Below, piece after piece: positions 36,508-46,440 of a stretch of 64,000 nt of DNA. Numbering within the stretch: position 1 is the first letter of the stretch; the number at the start of each line of letters is the position of its first letter. A program made the position numbers and the translations under genes. The notes below the pieces were generated by a model. It did not search any database and was not told the origin of the DNA. It saw only the letters and a list, made by a program, of their open reading frames with translations. Source of the stretch: Lolium rigidum (Eukaryota > Streptophyta > Magnoliopsida > Poales > Poaceae); NCBI RefSeq assembly GCF_022539505.1, contig NC_061508.1, positions 349,321,484 through 349,385,483 of the forward strand, in the 5' to 3' direction.

Positions 36508-37146
36508 ATGGACAACAATGAGCTTCTTATTCTATTTCCTGATTTAAGACATGGATGGTTTGATCCGAAAGTTAAAAAACCCATGGAACATATTAGCATG
36601 AATACTTCGAATACCATTGTTGCGAATGATATGGAAAATTCTAAGCTTGGGGAGGCTGGCTTTGATGAGCATGATATTTTTAGTCCCCCAAGCATTGAGG
36701 AGAAAATTTACTTTGATGATACTATGCCTCCTACACTTGATGAGAATAATAATGGTAGCTACTTTGTTGAATTTGCTCCCACTACAACTAATAAAATTTG
36801 TTATGCCTATGTGGAGAGTAATAATTTTATGCATGAGACTCATGGTAAGAATGCTTTATGTGATAGTTATATTGTTGAGTTTGCTCATGTTGCTACTGAA
36901 AGTTATTATGAGAGAGGAAAATATGGTGGTAGAAATTTTCATGTTACTAAAACACCTCTCTATGTGCTGAAATTTTTGAAACTACACTTGTTTTATCTTC
37001 CTGATCTTGTTACTTTGCTCTTCATGAATTTATTTGTGTACAAGATTCCTTTTCATAGGAAGCATGTTAGACTTAAATGTGTTTTGAATTTGCCTCTTGA
37101 TGCTCTCTTTTGCTTCAAATACTATTTCTTGCGAGTGCATCATTAA
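36508..37146 (+). CDS. Uncharacterised 212-aa ORF of the non-autonomous LTR element
   Basis: Starts MDNNELLILFPDLRHGWFDP and is rich in Asn, Asp, Glu and Phe, with repeated VEFA segments (YFVEFAPTTTNK, YIVEFAHVATES). The last third is hydrophobic (LPDLVTLLFMNLFVYKI). It has no zinc knuckle, protease or polymerase motif, so it is not a recognisable Gag. It is the only sizeable frame in the interior and directly follows the leader, where Gag would normally lie. It may be coding or a relic. Confidence 0.4.
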   Translation: MDNNELLILFPDLRHGWFDPKVKKPMEHISMNTSNTIVANDMENSKLGEAGFDEHDIFSPPSIEEKIYFDDTMPPTLDENNNGSYFVEFAPTTTNKICYAYVESNNFMHETHGKNALCDSYIVEFAHVATESYYERGKYGGRNFHVTKTPLYVLKFLKLHLFYLPDLVTLLFMNLFVYKIPFHRKHVRLKCVLNLPLDALFCFKYYFLRVHH

Positions 37147-39696
37147 AACTGCTGAGCCCATCTTAATGGCTATAAAGAAAGAACTTCTTGGGAGATAACC
37201 CATGTGTTTATTTTGCTACAGCACTTTGTTTTATATTTGAGTCTTGGAAGTTGTTTACTACTGTAGCAACCTCTCCTTATCATGTTTTTGTGCCAAGTAA
37301 AGTCTCTATAGTAAGGTTTATACTAGATTTCTTTGCTGTAACGAATCTAGGTCTAATTCTCTGTAGGAAACTCAGAAAATTATGCCAATTTACGTGAGTG
37401 ATCCTCAGATATGTACGCAACTTTCATTAGTATTGAGTTTTTCCATTTGAGAAAGTCTGGTGCCATTTTAAAATTCGTCTTTACGAACTGTTCTGTTTTG
37501 ACAGATTCTGCCTTTTATTTCGCATTGCCTCTTTTGCTATGTCGGATGAATTTCTTTGATCCATTAATGTCCAGTAGCTTTATGCAATGTCCAGAAGTGT
37601 AAAGAATGATTGTGTCACCTCTGAACATATAATTTTTATTATGCACTAACTCTCTAATGAGTTTGCTTGAAGTTTGGTGTGAAGGAAGTTTTCAAGGATC
37701 AAGAGAGGAGTATGATATACTATGATCAAGAGGAGTGAAAGCTCTAAGCTTGGGGATGCCCGGTGGTTCACCCCTGCATATTTTAAGAAGACTCAAGCGT
37801 CTAAGCTTGGGGATGCCCAAGGCATCCCCTTCTTCATCAACAACATCATCGGGTTCCTCCCCTGAAACTACATTTTTATTCAGTCACATCTTATGCACTT
37901 TGCTTGGAGCGTCGGTTTGTTTTTGTTTTTGTTTTGTTTGAATAAAGTTGGATCCTAGCATTCACTTTGTGGGAGAGAGACACGCTCCGCTGTTGCATAT
38001 GGACAAATATGTCCTTAGGCTTTACTCATAATGTTCAAGGCGAAGTTTCTTCTTCGTTAAATTGTTATATGGTTGGAATTGGAAAATGCTACATGTAGTA
38101 ATTGCTACAAATGTCTTGGGTAATGTGATACTTGGCAATTGTTGTGCTCATGATTAAGCTCTTGCATCATATACTTTGCACCCATTAATGAAGAAATACT
38201 TAGAGCTTGCTAATTTGGTTTGCATATTTGGTTTCTCTAGAGTCTAGATAATATCTAGTATTGAGTTTTGAACAACAAGGAAGACGGTGTAGAGTCTTAT
38301 AATGTTTGCAATATGTCTTTTATGTGAGTTTTGCTGCACCGTTCATCCTTGTGTTTGTTTCAAATAACCTTGCTAGCCTAAACTTTGTATCGAGAGGGAA
38401 TACTTCTCATGCATCCAAAATCCTTGAGCCAACCACTATGCCATTTGTGTCCACCATACCTACCTACTACATGGTATTTTCCGCCATTCCAAAGTAAATT
38501 GCTTGAGTGCTACCTTAAATTTCCATCATTCGCCTTTGCAATATATAGCTCATGGGACAAAATAGCCTTAAAAACTATTGTGGTATTGAATATGTACTTA
38601 TGCACTTTATCTCTTATTAAGTTGCTTGTTGTGCGATAACCATGTTCACTGGGGACGCCATCAACTACTCTTTGTTGAATATCATGTGAGTTGCTATGCA
38701 TGTTCGTCTTGTCTGAAGTAAGGGAGATCTACCACCATATGGTTAAGCATGCATATTGTTAGAGAAGAACATTGGGCCGCTAACTAAAGCCATGAATCAT
38801 GGTGGAAGTTTCAGTTTTGGACACATATCCTCAATCTCCAGTGATAATAATAATTGTTGCTACATGCTTATGCATTAAAGAGGAGTCCATTATCTGTTGT
38901 TCATGTTGTCCCGGTATGGGTGTCTAAGTTGAAGAATGATCAAAAGCGAGAAATCCAATGCGAACTTTCTCCTTAGACCCTTGTACGAGCGGCATGGAGG
39001 TACCTCATTGTGACACTTGGTTAAAACATGTGCATTGTGATGATCCGGTAGTCCAAGCTAAGTAGGACAAGGTGCGGGCACTATTAGTATACTATGCATG
39101 AGGCTTGCAACTTGTAAGATATAATTTACATAACTCATATGCTTTATTACTACCGTTGACAAAATTGTTTCATGTTTTCAAAATAAAAGCTCTAGCACAA
39201 ATATAGCAATCGATGCTTTCCTCTTTGAAGGACCTTTCTTTTACTTTTATGTTGAGTCAGTTCACCTATCTCTCTCCACCTCAAGAAGCAAACACTTGTG
39301 TGAAGCTGTGCATTGATTCCTACATACTTGCATATTGCACTTGTTATATTACTCTATGTTGACAATATCCATGAGATATACATGTTATAAGTTGAAAGCA
39401 ACCGCTGAAACTTAATCTTCCTTTGTGTTGCTTCAATACCTTTACTTTGATTTATTGCTTTATGAGTTAACTCTTATGCAAGACTTATTGATGCTTGTCT
39501 TGAAGTACTATTCATGAAAAGTCTTTGCTTTATGATTCACTTGTTTACTCATGTCATTACCATTGTTTTGATCGCTGCATTCATTACATATGCTTTACAA
39601 ATAGTATGATCAAGATTATGGTAGCATGTCACTTCAGAAATTATCTTTGTTATCGTTTTACCTGCTCGGGACGAGCAGAACTAAGCTTGGGGATGC
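37147..39696. other. Non-coding interior of the LTR element
   Basis: About 2.5 kb without a convincing gene. CTAAGCTTGGGGATGC, the sequence that precedes the 3' LTR, also occurs at 37744 and 37801, and as CTAAGCTTGGGGAGGC at 36641. The reverse complement of 39000-39696 matches 63265-64000. Confidence 0.7.
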
Positions 39697-42006
39697 TGAT
39701 ACGTCTCCAACGTATCGATAATTTCTTATGTTCCATGCCACATTATTGATGTTATCTACATGTTATATGCACATTTTATGTCATATTTATGCATTTTCTG
39801 GAACTAACCTATTAACAAGATGCCGAAAGAGCCGATTCTTGTTTTCTGCTGTTTTTGGTTTCGAAATCCTAGTAAGGAAATATTCTCGGAATTGGACGAA
39901 ATCTTCGCCCGGGGTCCTATTTTTGCACGAAGCTTCCGGAAGTCCGAAGACGAGACGAAGAGGGGCCACGAGGGGCCACACCCTAGGGCGGCGCGGCCCC
40001 CCTTGGCCGCGCGGCCCCGTGGTGTGGGGCCCTCGTGCCGCCTCTTGACCTACCCTTCCGCCTACTTAAAGCCTCCGTGACGAAACCCCCGGTACGGAGA
40101 GCCACGATACGGAAAACCTTCCGGAGACGCAGCCGCCGCCAATCCCATCTCGGGGGATTCTGGAGATCGCCTCCGGCACCCTGCCGGAGAGGGGATTCAT
40201 CTCCCGGAGGACTCTACACCGCCATGGTCGCCTCCGGAGTGATGAGTGAGTAGTTCACCCCTGGACTATGGGTCCATAGCAGTAGCTAGATGGTTGTCTT
40301 CTCCTTATGTGCTTCATTGTTGGATCTTGTGAGCTGCCTAACATGATCAAGATCATCTATCTGTAATACTATATGTTGCGTTTGTCGGGATCCGATGGAT
40401 AGAGAATACTATGCTATGGTAATTATCAATCTGATGTTTATGTGTTGTTTAAGATCTTGCATGCTCTCCGTTATTAGTAGAGGCTCTGGCCAAGTTTTTA
40501 CTCTTAACTCCAAGAGGGAGTATTTATGCTCGATAGTGGGTTCATGCTTGCATTGATACCTGGACGAGTGACAGAAAGTTCTAAGGTTGTGTTGTGCTTG
40601 TTGCCACTAGGGATAAAACATTGATGCTATGTCCGATGATGTAGTTGTTGATTACATTACGCACCATACTTAATGCAATTGTCTCGTTGTTTGCAACTTA
40701 ATACCGAGGGGGTTCGGATGATAACCTGAAGGTGGACTTTTTAGGCATAGATGCAGTTGGATGGCGGTCTATGTACTTTGTCGTAATGCCCAATTAAATC
40801 TCACTATATTTACCATGTCATGTATGTGCATCGCGGTGCCCTCTTTATTTGTCAATTGCCCGACTGTAATTTGTTCACCCAACATGCTTTATCTTATGGG
40901 AGAGACACCTCTAGTGAACTGTGGACCCCGGTCCAATTCTCTTTACTGAAATACAATCTACTGCAATACTTGTTTTCTACTGTTTTCTTGCAAACAATCA
41001 TCTTCCACACAATACGGTTAATCCTTTGTTACAGCAAGCCGGTGAGATTGACAACCTCACTGTTTCGTTGGGGCAAAGTACTTTGGTTGTGTTGTGCAGG
41101 TTCCACGTTGGCGCCGGAATCCCTGGTGTTGCGCCGCATCACATTTCGCGACCATCAACCTTCAACGTGCTTCTTGGCTCCTACTGGTTCGATTAAACCT
41201 TGGTTTCATACTGAGGGAAACTTGCTTCTATACGCATCATACCTTCCACTTGGGGTTCCCAACGGACGTGTGCATCTACGCGTATCACTCTAGCTCCCCG
41301 CCGACGGAGGCCAGGAGGAGGAGGGGGAGGCCGTCGCCGAAGACGACCATGAGTTGGAGGAGGAGGAAGAGGATGAAGATGCCAGGTGGAGACGGCTGGA
41401 GGCGGAGGAGGCGACTGACGAGGCGGCAGCGACAAAGAAGGAGACAAGGGCCCGGGCGAAGGCGAAGGCGGAGGCGCAACCGGCGTGCACCGACAACGAC
41501 GAAGACACACAAGACTACTCGTCGGAGGGGGGCACAAGCTCATCGGTGACGAGCAGGAAGCGCCTCCGTGATGATGACGAAGCGGGGCCATTAAAAAAGA
41601 AGTAGTTTAAAAATTAGTTTGAACATATTTTTTCGCGGTTTTTATATTTAATTTATTTCAACATGTTGCACTACTTTCAAATCTCGATTCTACCTACAAA
41701 TTCCTTCTCTCTATTAAAAAAACAAAAAAAGTTATTTTAATATTTAGGGGGCGCGTTTGGGCAGCGAGCCAGCGATGCACGCCAAACGCGGCACGAAGCC
41801 GAGACGTTCCCAAACACTCGAGCCGGCGCCGTTTAGAGGCCGCTTCGGGGGACGCGATTGGAGATGCTCTTAATACGCACTTTCATAGTTTCGGGACTAA
41901 CCCTAGACTTACAAGTAGAATATTGAATAAGTTAAAAATAAGTCTTTTTCTATAGAATACCCAAAAGTCGCTCTAATAAACAAATGTAGAAAAGAGGGAT
42001 TAATAA

Positions 42007-43108
42007 GGGTCGGTCTAGCGGGCGGCCGCATGCTCGGTAGTCCATCTGAGCGGTCAACCCAAAAAAGGAATTAGCCTCAAGTTCCCTGCCCAAGCGTTCA
42101 CCAGTTTAGGAAGTAATTAGCCTGACAGAAAAGGAAAATCAACACCGCTTCAACAATGACTGCACCCATGCACATTAATTTTCCTTTTCAAATATTTAAA
42201 ATCATATAACTTTTGCACCAGATATCGAAATTAGGATCCGCTTTCACTTTTGAATTATTTGCGGTGAGCTCTTCAAAACTAGATCTCATTTCTATGTATT
42301 TTGATAAAGTTTTTTCTAAAGCAACTTCTACGTGCGACAAAGCAATTATAATGCGAGACGATGCAACTTTAGTGTGGGGCGAAGCAACTTTGCTGCACGA
42401 GCGTAAATCTACATTCACAACGAAAGTTGCATCGCTGGACACCAAAGTTGCTCAGCCATCCATCAAAATTTATTCGGTGGGCACCAAAGTTGCTTCGATG
42501 GATGCCAAAATTGGGCCGTCACAAACCAAATTTGCTCTGTCGAGTACCAAAGTTGCTCAGGACACTAAAATTGCTCGTTCGGGCGCCAAAGTTGCTCGTT
42601 CGCGCATGATAGTTCCAGTGTTGGCACCAAAGTTGTGTCCCCGGGCACCAAAGTTGCTATGTTGGCACCAAAGTTATGTCGTCGGGCACCACTCGTCACA
42701 CATTGAAATTTCTCCAATGGACACCAAAATTGTTGTCGAGCACCAAAGTTGTGCTTTCATGTACCAAAAAATGTACATGTTCGTTGCACACAAAAGTTGC
42801 TTTGCGGCACACGAAAGTTGTTTTACTACACAACAAAGTTGCTCGGTCGCACATCAAAGTTGCTATTTTAAAAAATTCATCAAAACATATGAAAATGTGG
42901 TCTAGTTTCGAAGCTCTCGTCGTGGGGATTCTAGAAGTGAAAACGGATTGTAATTTCGCCGCACGATTTAAAAGTTACAGCTTTTTTAAAAACAACACAT
43001 AATATGAGCTAGCCTACCATTTATGTGACAGCTGGACGCATGGAGCTATCGCGTGGTGTTGCGTCCGCCCAGAACATTGATTTGGCACGCGGCCGCCGGA
43101 AAGAATTC
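42007..43108. mobile_element. Mutator-like element with internal 20-odd-bp repeats
   Basis: Flanked by an AGGGATTAATAA match (41995-42006 and 43109-43120); Mutator-like elements usually make 9-bp duplications, so part of the match may be chance. Both ends contain GGCGGCCGCRTGC in inverted orientation. Further in, long imperfect inverted repeats face each other (left 42195-42320, right 42870-42990; CAAAACTAGATCTCAT against its diverged complement). The centre is a series of ACCAAAGTTGCT-type repeats. It ends about 140 bp before the start codon of F-box copy 2. Confidence 0.65.
42400..42870. repeat. Tandem CACCAAAGTTGCT repeats
   Basis: About 18 degenerate units spaced mostly 21-24 bp, each with ACCAAAGTTGC or AAAGTTGC. 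Because many units are multiples of three, a forward frame (42213-42905) reads repeated TKVA and AKVA. There is no sign that this is a real protein. Confidence 0.75.
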
Positions 43109-43246
43109 AGGGATTAATAAAGAGGAGGAGAGGAAGTCAAAGAATAAAAATGGAAGAGGAGAGGAGTGGTCGCTTCGAGCTTCGAGCTTCCTTGAAGTGT
43201 TGCTCTGCTCCTGAGGGGAATGGTAGGGTTTGGCAGCCAGGCCTCG

Positions 43247-46200
43247 ATGGAGTTCAGATCGGGGCCTCGCCGGCGTTCTGCCCGTCTGCTACCCCTTTAC
43301 GACGGGCCGGATCTCATCAGCACTCTCCCGGACGACCTGCTCCTCCTCGTCCTCGCCCGCCTCCCCTGCGCCGCCGCCGCCGTACGCACCGGCATCCTCT
43401 CCCGCCGGTGGCGCGGCCTCTGGGCACGTCTCCGCCGGATCGTCTTCAGCGACGTCGCGTTCCACTCGCTCGAAGCGGCGCTCGGCCGCTTCCCTCCTCC
43501 CCCGCCCGCGGTTTCCCTCCTCCAAATCCGCCCGCCGAAGCCGCAGGAGCGCGTGCCCAAGAAGCATCGGGCCGACGCCGCCCGCTTCAGGGCGCTGCTC
43601 CGCGCCGCCGCACGGCTCGAACCGGAGGAGTTCTTCTTGGTCCTCCCCTTGCGCTTTGTCGGCCGTTCCCTCCGCCTCAAATTGCCTTGCTTCTACCGCA
43701 CCACCTCCATCGTGCTGGATCTTTGTTCCACAATCCGCTGCGTGCCAGCCGGCGCCGAGTTCCCTGCACTCGAGACGCTGTCTCTGTCTTGCTGCACCAC
43801 AGACTTGGACGCCTTCCTCTCTTGTTGCCCTAGATTGCGCACACTCCGAATCACTGATATTTGGTTCCCTGAGGGTGTCCTGAGGATCAACTCACCGTTG
43901 CTGCATGAGCTTGTCGTGGACGGTGCGAGTTGGACATACTACGATGTTAACGTTGTTGCCCACGTGCTAAAGCATTTGGCCATGACCTTAGATCTTCACC
44001 GGGACGCCAGCATTTCTGTCTTGGCACCAATGATAGAAAAGGTATTGTGGAGCTGTTCTATGTCCAGCTCTAGTAAGTTTGGTTTCTGGAGAGTCATGAA
44101 GATTAGTCTACAAACGTCAGAGAAACAAGGGAAACACCCTGTGCTGCATATTCATGCATTCATTGTATGTCTCCGCTCTTGCTCAATTTACTGCAAACTC
44201 TGGTTAAACTGAATTTTGCGAATGATGTATCACCTTTTTCCCCAGAAATTGTCTACTTTTTACGATGAAGCGGAGAAATTTACACACGAGATAGAGAGGC
44301 ATATGATCGCCGAGTTCTCTGTTTTGGAGTTACATCTCTCAACAGGAGGACATGGTTTTGGAGCATTTGTGTGTCATCTTCTTGGGGTGAATCGAATTCG
44401 CTGTGCTATGCAGATGCTTAGGGTCAACCTACAGAGACCAGCGGTAATTCTCTGCTCTGATTGTATATCTCAGTAAGTACACTGTGTAGTAATTTACATA
44501 CACACTTTTGTTTTAGGTGAAAGAAAAAGGATGTCCACCCCACTGTCCTTGTGATTCTCCGATTTGGAAATCCCAAACTATCTCTTTGACTTATCTCGAA
44601 GAAGTGGAATTCAATGGCTTTGAGGGAGAGGATCACGAGCTTGATTTGTTGAAGTTGATACTCAGATCTGCACCAATGTTGAAAAAAATAATTATGAAGC
44701 TCTCGCAAGAGGCCTCGGCAAGTAATGACAGATGCACCAAAATAGACAATATCTGCAGGGTGTATCCTTCTGTGGGATGCTGTATTTATCTTAGTTCTGG
44801 TGAGTATATGTTTGGCATCATGATTAGCATACTCCTAGATGAAACAGGGATATAATTTTTAATCCTCGTAGGACTTGTCGAAACCTAAGAGCATCTCCAG
44901 TCGCATCCCCCAAACTGTCCCCCAAACCGCGCCGGATCGAGCGTTTGGGGGACGTGTTTTGTTCGCGCCGCGTTTGGGGGACGTCGCTCCCCAGTCGCGT
45001 CCCCCAAACAAAATTTCGGAAATTTTGAACTTAAGCGAGATTTGATTAAATTCATCCAAACTTGGCATATATTACATAGATTCGAACAGGATTCGACTAA
45101 ATTTAAACTAAACATAATCTAGAAGTACTTGCGGCGGCCGGAGGCGTCGTAGTACTGGTGGAAGTTGTACATGTCGTCGGTGACGACCTCCTGCTTGACG
45201 CGCTCGTCGGGCTCGTCCTTCACCAGGCCGCTTGGTCCTGCCTCGCCGTCGTCGGTGAGGTCCACGAGCGGCTTGCCGGTGTCGCGGATGGACATGGCGA
45301 TCACCGTGTCGAGGTCGCCCCTCCAGGCGTCCTTGTCGTTCAGCGATGCCAAGTACACCGCTCGCAGCCCTGGGCAGTCCTTGGCAGGCGCATGTCCGGT
45401 GGGACAGGATATCCCGCGTGGTACAGCGCCCACGCCTCCTTCACGGTTAGGCTGCCGCGGCCGAAGCCGTTCGCCGCAGCGATCTTGCGGGAGGACGACA
45501 TTGTTTGGAGCGGCGAGGAGAAGATCTGGGGGGGGGGGGGGCGACGAGAAGGTTTGGGAGCGGTGAGAGATTGGGACGAACCGCAGGGCCTCTTAATGTA
45601 CAACGGCGGCAGCGGGTGGTTGCACGCAATAACGCCGGCGCGGATGGCCACGCAGCCATGCACGACGAGACGCGTCCCTGCATCGCCTGGGAAAACTGGG
45701 ACGCCATTAACGTCGCTTGACCAAAGGTAGGCGGCGGGGTTTTAGGCTTCCAAGCCGCTGACGGGTCGGGCCCGCGTCGCTTCGCCTCGCTTTTCGTTGT
45801 GTCCGGCGTGCCCGGAGCATCCCCTGTGGGACGGGGACGGGCTCGGGGCGCCGGACACCGTATCGGGGCGCGCCGGACAAAAATTTGCTTTGGGGGACGC
45901 GGCTGGGAACGTTTTTTCGTCCGGCGCGCCCCAAATCCCTTTGGGGACAGTTTGGGGGACGCGACTGGCCATTTATTAGCTAAATAAATAATAATGCCAT
46001 ATTTTCAATGAATTATGTGCCCACGCCCTCAGAAATAGGAACTGAATGGTGAGGTGGGTGATAGGAAAAAAAATGATGTTTAGGTAGGCTTTCTTACCTT
46101 AGTTACTATGCTGCCTTTTGCAATCTTATCTATTGATCATGTCCTTGTCTTTTGCATATGTATTAAGTTTCTAGGCTAGCTGAAGTTATCTCTCTTCTGA

Positions 46201-46440
46201 ATTCATTGGCATTGGGGTTTTTTGGCACGAATTATTATTTCCATTTAAATTTAAATTTTGTTTAGTAAGTAGTTCAATATTTCCTTCTGCTTGCATGTAT
46301 TTCGTTTTATTTTCCAATGACAACATTTTTTACACATACAATGACTACATTTGCACGCCACGGTATTCACCAGAACTGGTTTTCGATTTGCCTCCCCTGC
46401 AGGGTTAATGCAAGGCAGCAGAAATTGCCCATCGACATGA
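43247..46440 (+). CDS. F-box/FBD protein copy 2, four exons, apparently intact
   Basis: Putative substrate receptor of an SCF ubiquitin ligase. Exons 43247-44164, 44246-44443, 44517-44799 and 46403-46440 join in frame to 478 residues with GT-AG introns. The F-box is near residues 20-60 (DLISTLPDDLLLLVLARLPC, SRRWRGLWARL). Leucine-rich segments follow (FPALETLSLSCC, LRTLRITDIWFPEG, LAPMIEKVLW), then an FBD-like region in exon 3 (YLEEVEFNGFEGEDHELDLL, APMLKKIIMKL). Exon 4 adds only GLMQGSRNCPST. An in-frame ATG nine codons upstream (43220) is possible, but the 43247 start matches the other copies. Intron 3 is long (1.6 kb) because of a Harbinger insertion. It is the only undamaged member here. 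Confidence 0.88.
44889..45968 (-). mobile_element. Non-autonomous PIF/Harbinger element in intron 3 of F-box copy 2 (element C)
   Basis: The left end starts GAGCATCTCCAGTCGCATCC after TAA (44886-44888). The right end keeps the inner repeat (GGGGGACGCGACTGG to 45968) but lacks the last AGATGCTC and the matching TAA, so the terminus is clipped. It carries a minus-strand gene unlike a transposase. It probably no longer moves. Confidence 0.8.
45122..45500 (-). pseudogene. Protein of Harbinger element C, unknown family, internally deleted
   Basis: Starts at 45500 with MSSSRKIAAANGFGRGSLTV then KEAWALYHAGYPVPPDMRLP. A frame break near 45390 removes the middle. The protein continues VYLASLNDKDAW, DTGKPLVDLTDD, and ends near 45122 with YYDASGRRKYF. 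Related elements carry the same type of acidic, Trp-containing protein of unknown role. The motif LT-x6-L-x4-YPxPPxxRxP is shared with the antisense gene of the CACTA element (26309). A 12-base G run at 45529-45540 lies in the presumed leader. Confidence 0.55.

Larger units (their letters stand above)
34635..41287 (+). mobile_element. LTR retrotransposon, non-autonomous, complete
   Basis: 5' LTR 34635-36224 and 3' LTR 39697-41287, each about 1.59 kb and starting TGATACGTCTCCAACGTATC, ending ATCA. A perfect CTCTA duplication flanks it (34630-34634, 41288-41292). The primer-binding site 36236-36253 matches the 3' end of tRNA-Asp at 16 of 18 bases. A polypurine-like CTAAGCTTGGGGATGC precedes the 3' LTR. 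The 3.5-kb interior has one notable frame (36508-37146) and no gag, protease, integrase or reverse transcriptase, so it must use proteins from a related element. The LTRs differ by scattered substitutions and small indels. Confidence 0.95.
34029..41869. mobile_element. Non-autonomous PIF/Harbinger element, split by an LTR retrotransposon (element B)
   Basis: The left end (GAGCATCTTCACTCGCG at 34029) and right end (CGCGATTGGAGATGCTC ending at 41869) are inverted. They are flanked by TTA at 34026-34028 and 41870-41872. Own sequence is 34029-34634 plus 41293-41869; the middle 34635-41287 is a later LTR element, and 41288-41292 is the CTCTA duplication that insertion made. The right half holds an Asp/Glu/Lys-rich frame (41354-41605) ending RKRLRDDDEAGPLKKK, the tail of an element protein. 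No transposase is present. Confidence 0.88.

Noticed and set aside
42213..42905. A 230-aa repeat protein with TKVA units
   Set aside because: Explained by ACCAAAGTTGCT tandem repeats of the Mutator-like element; no start context or homologue.
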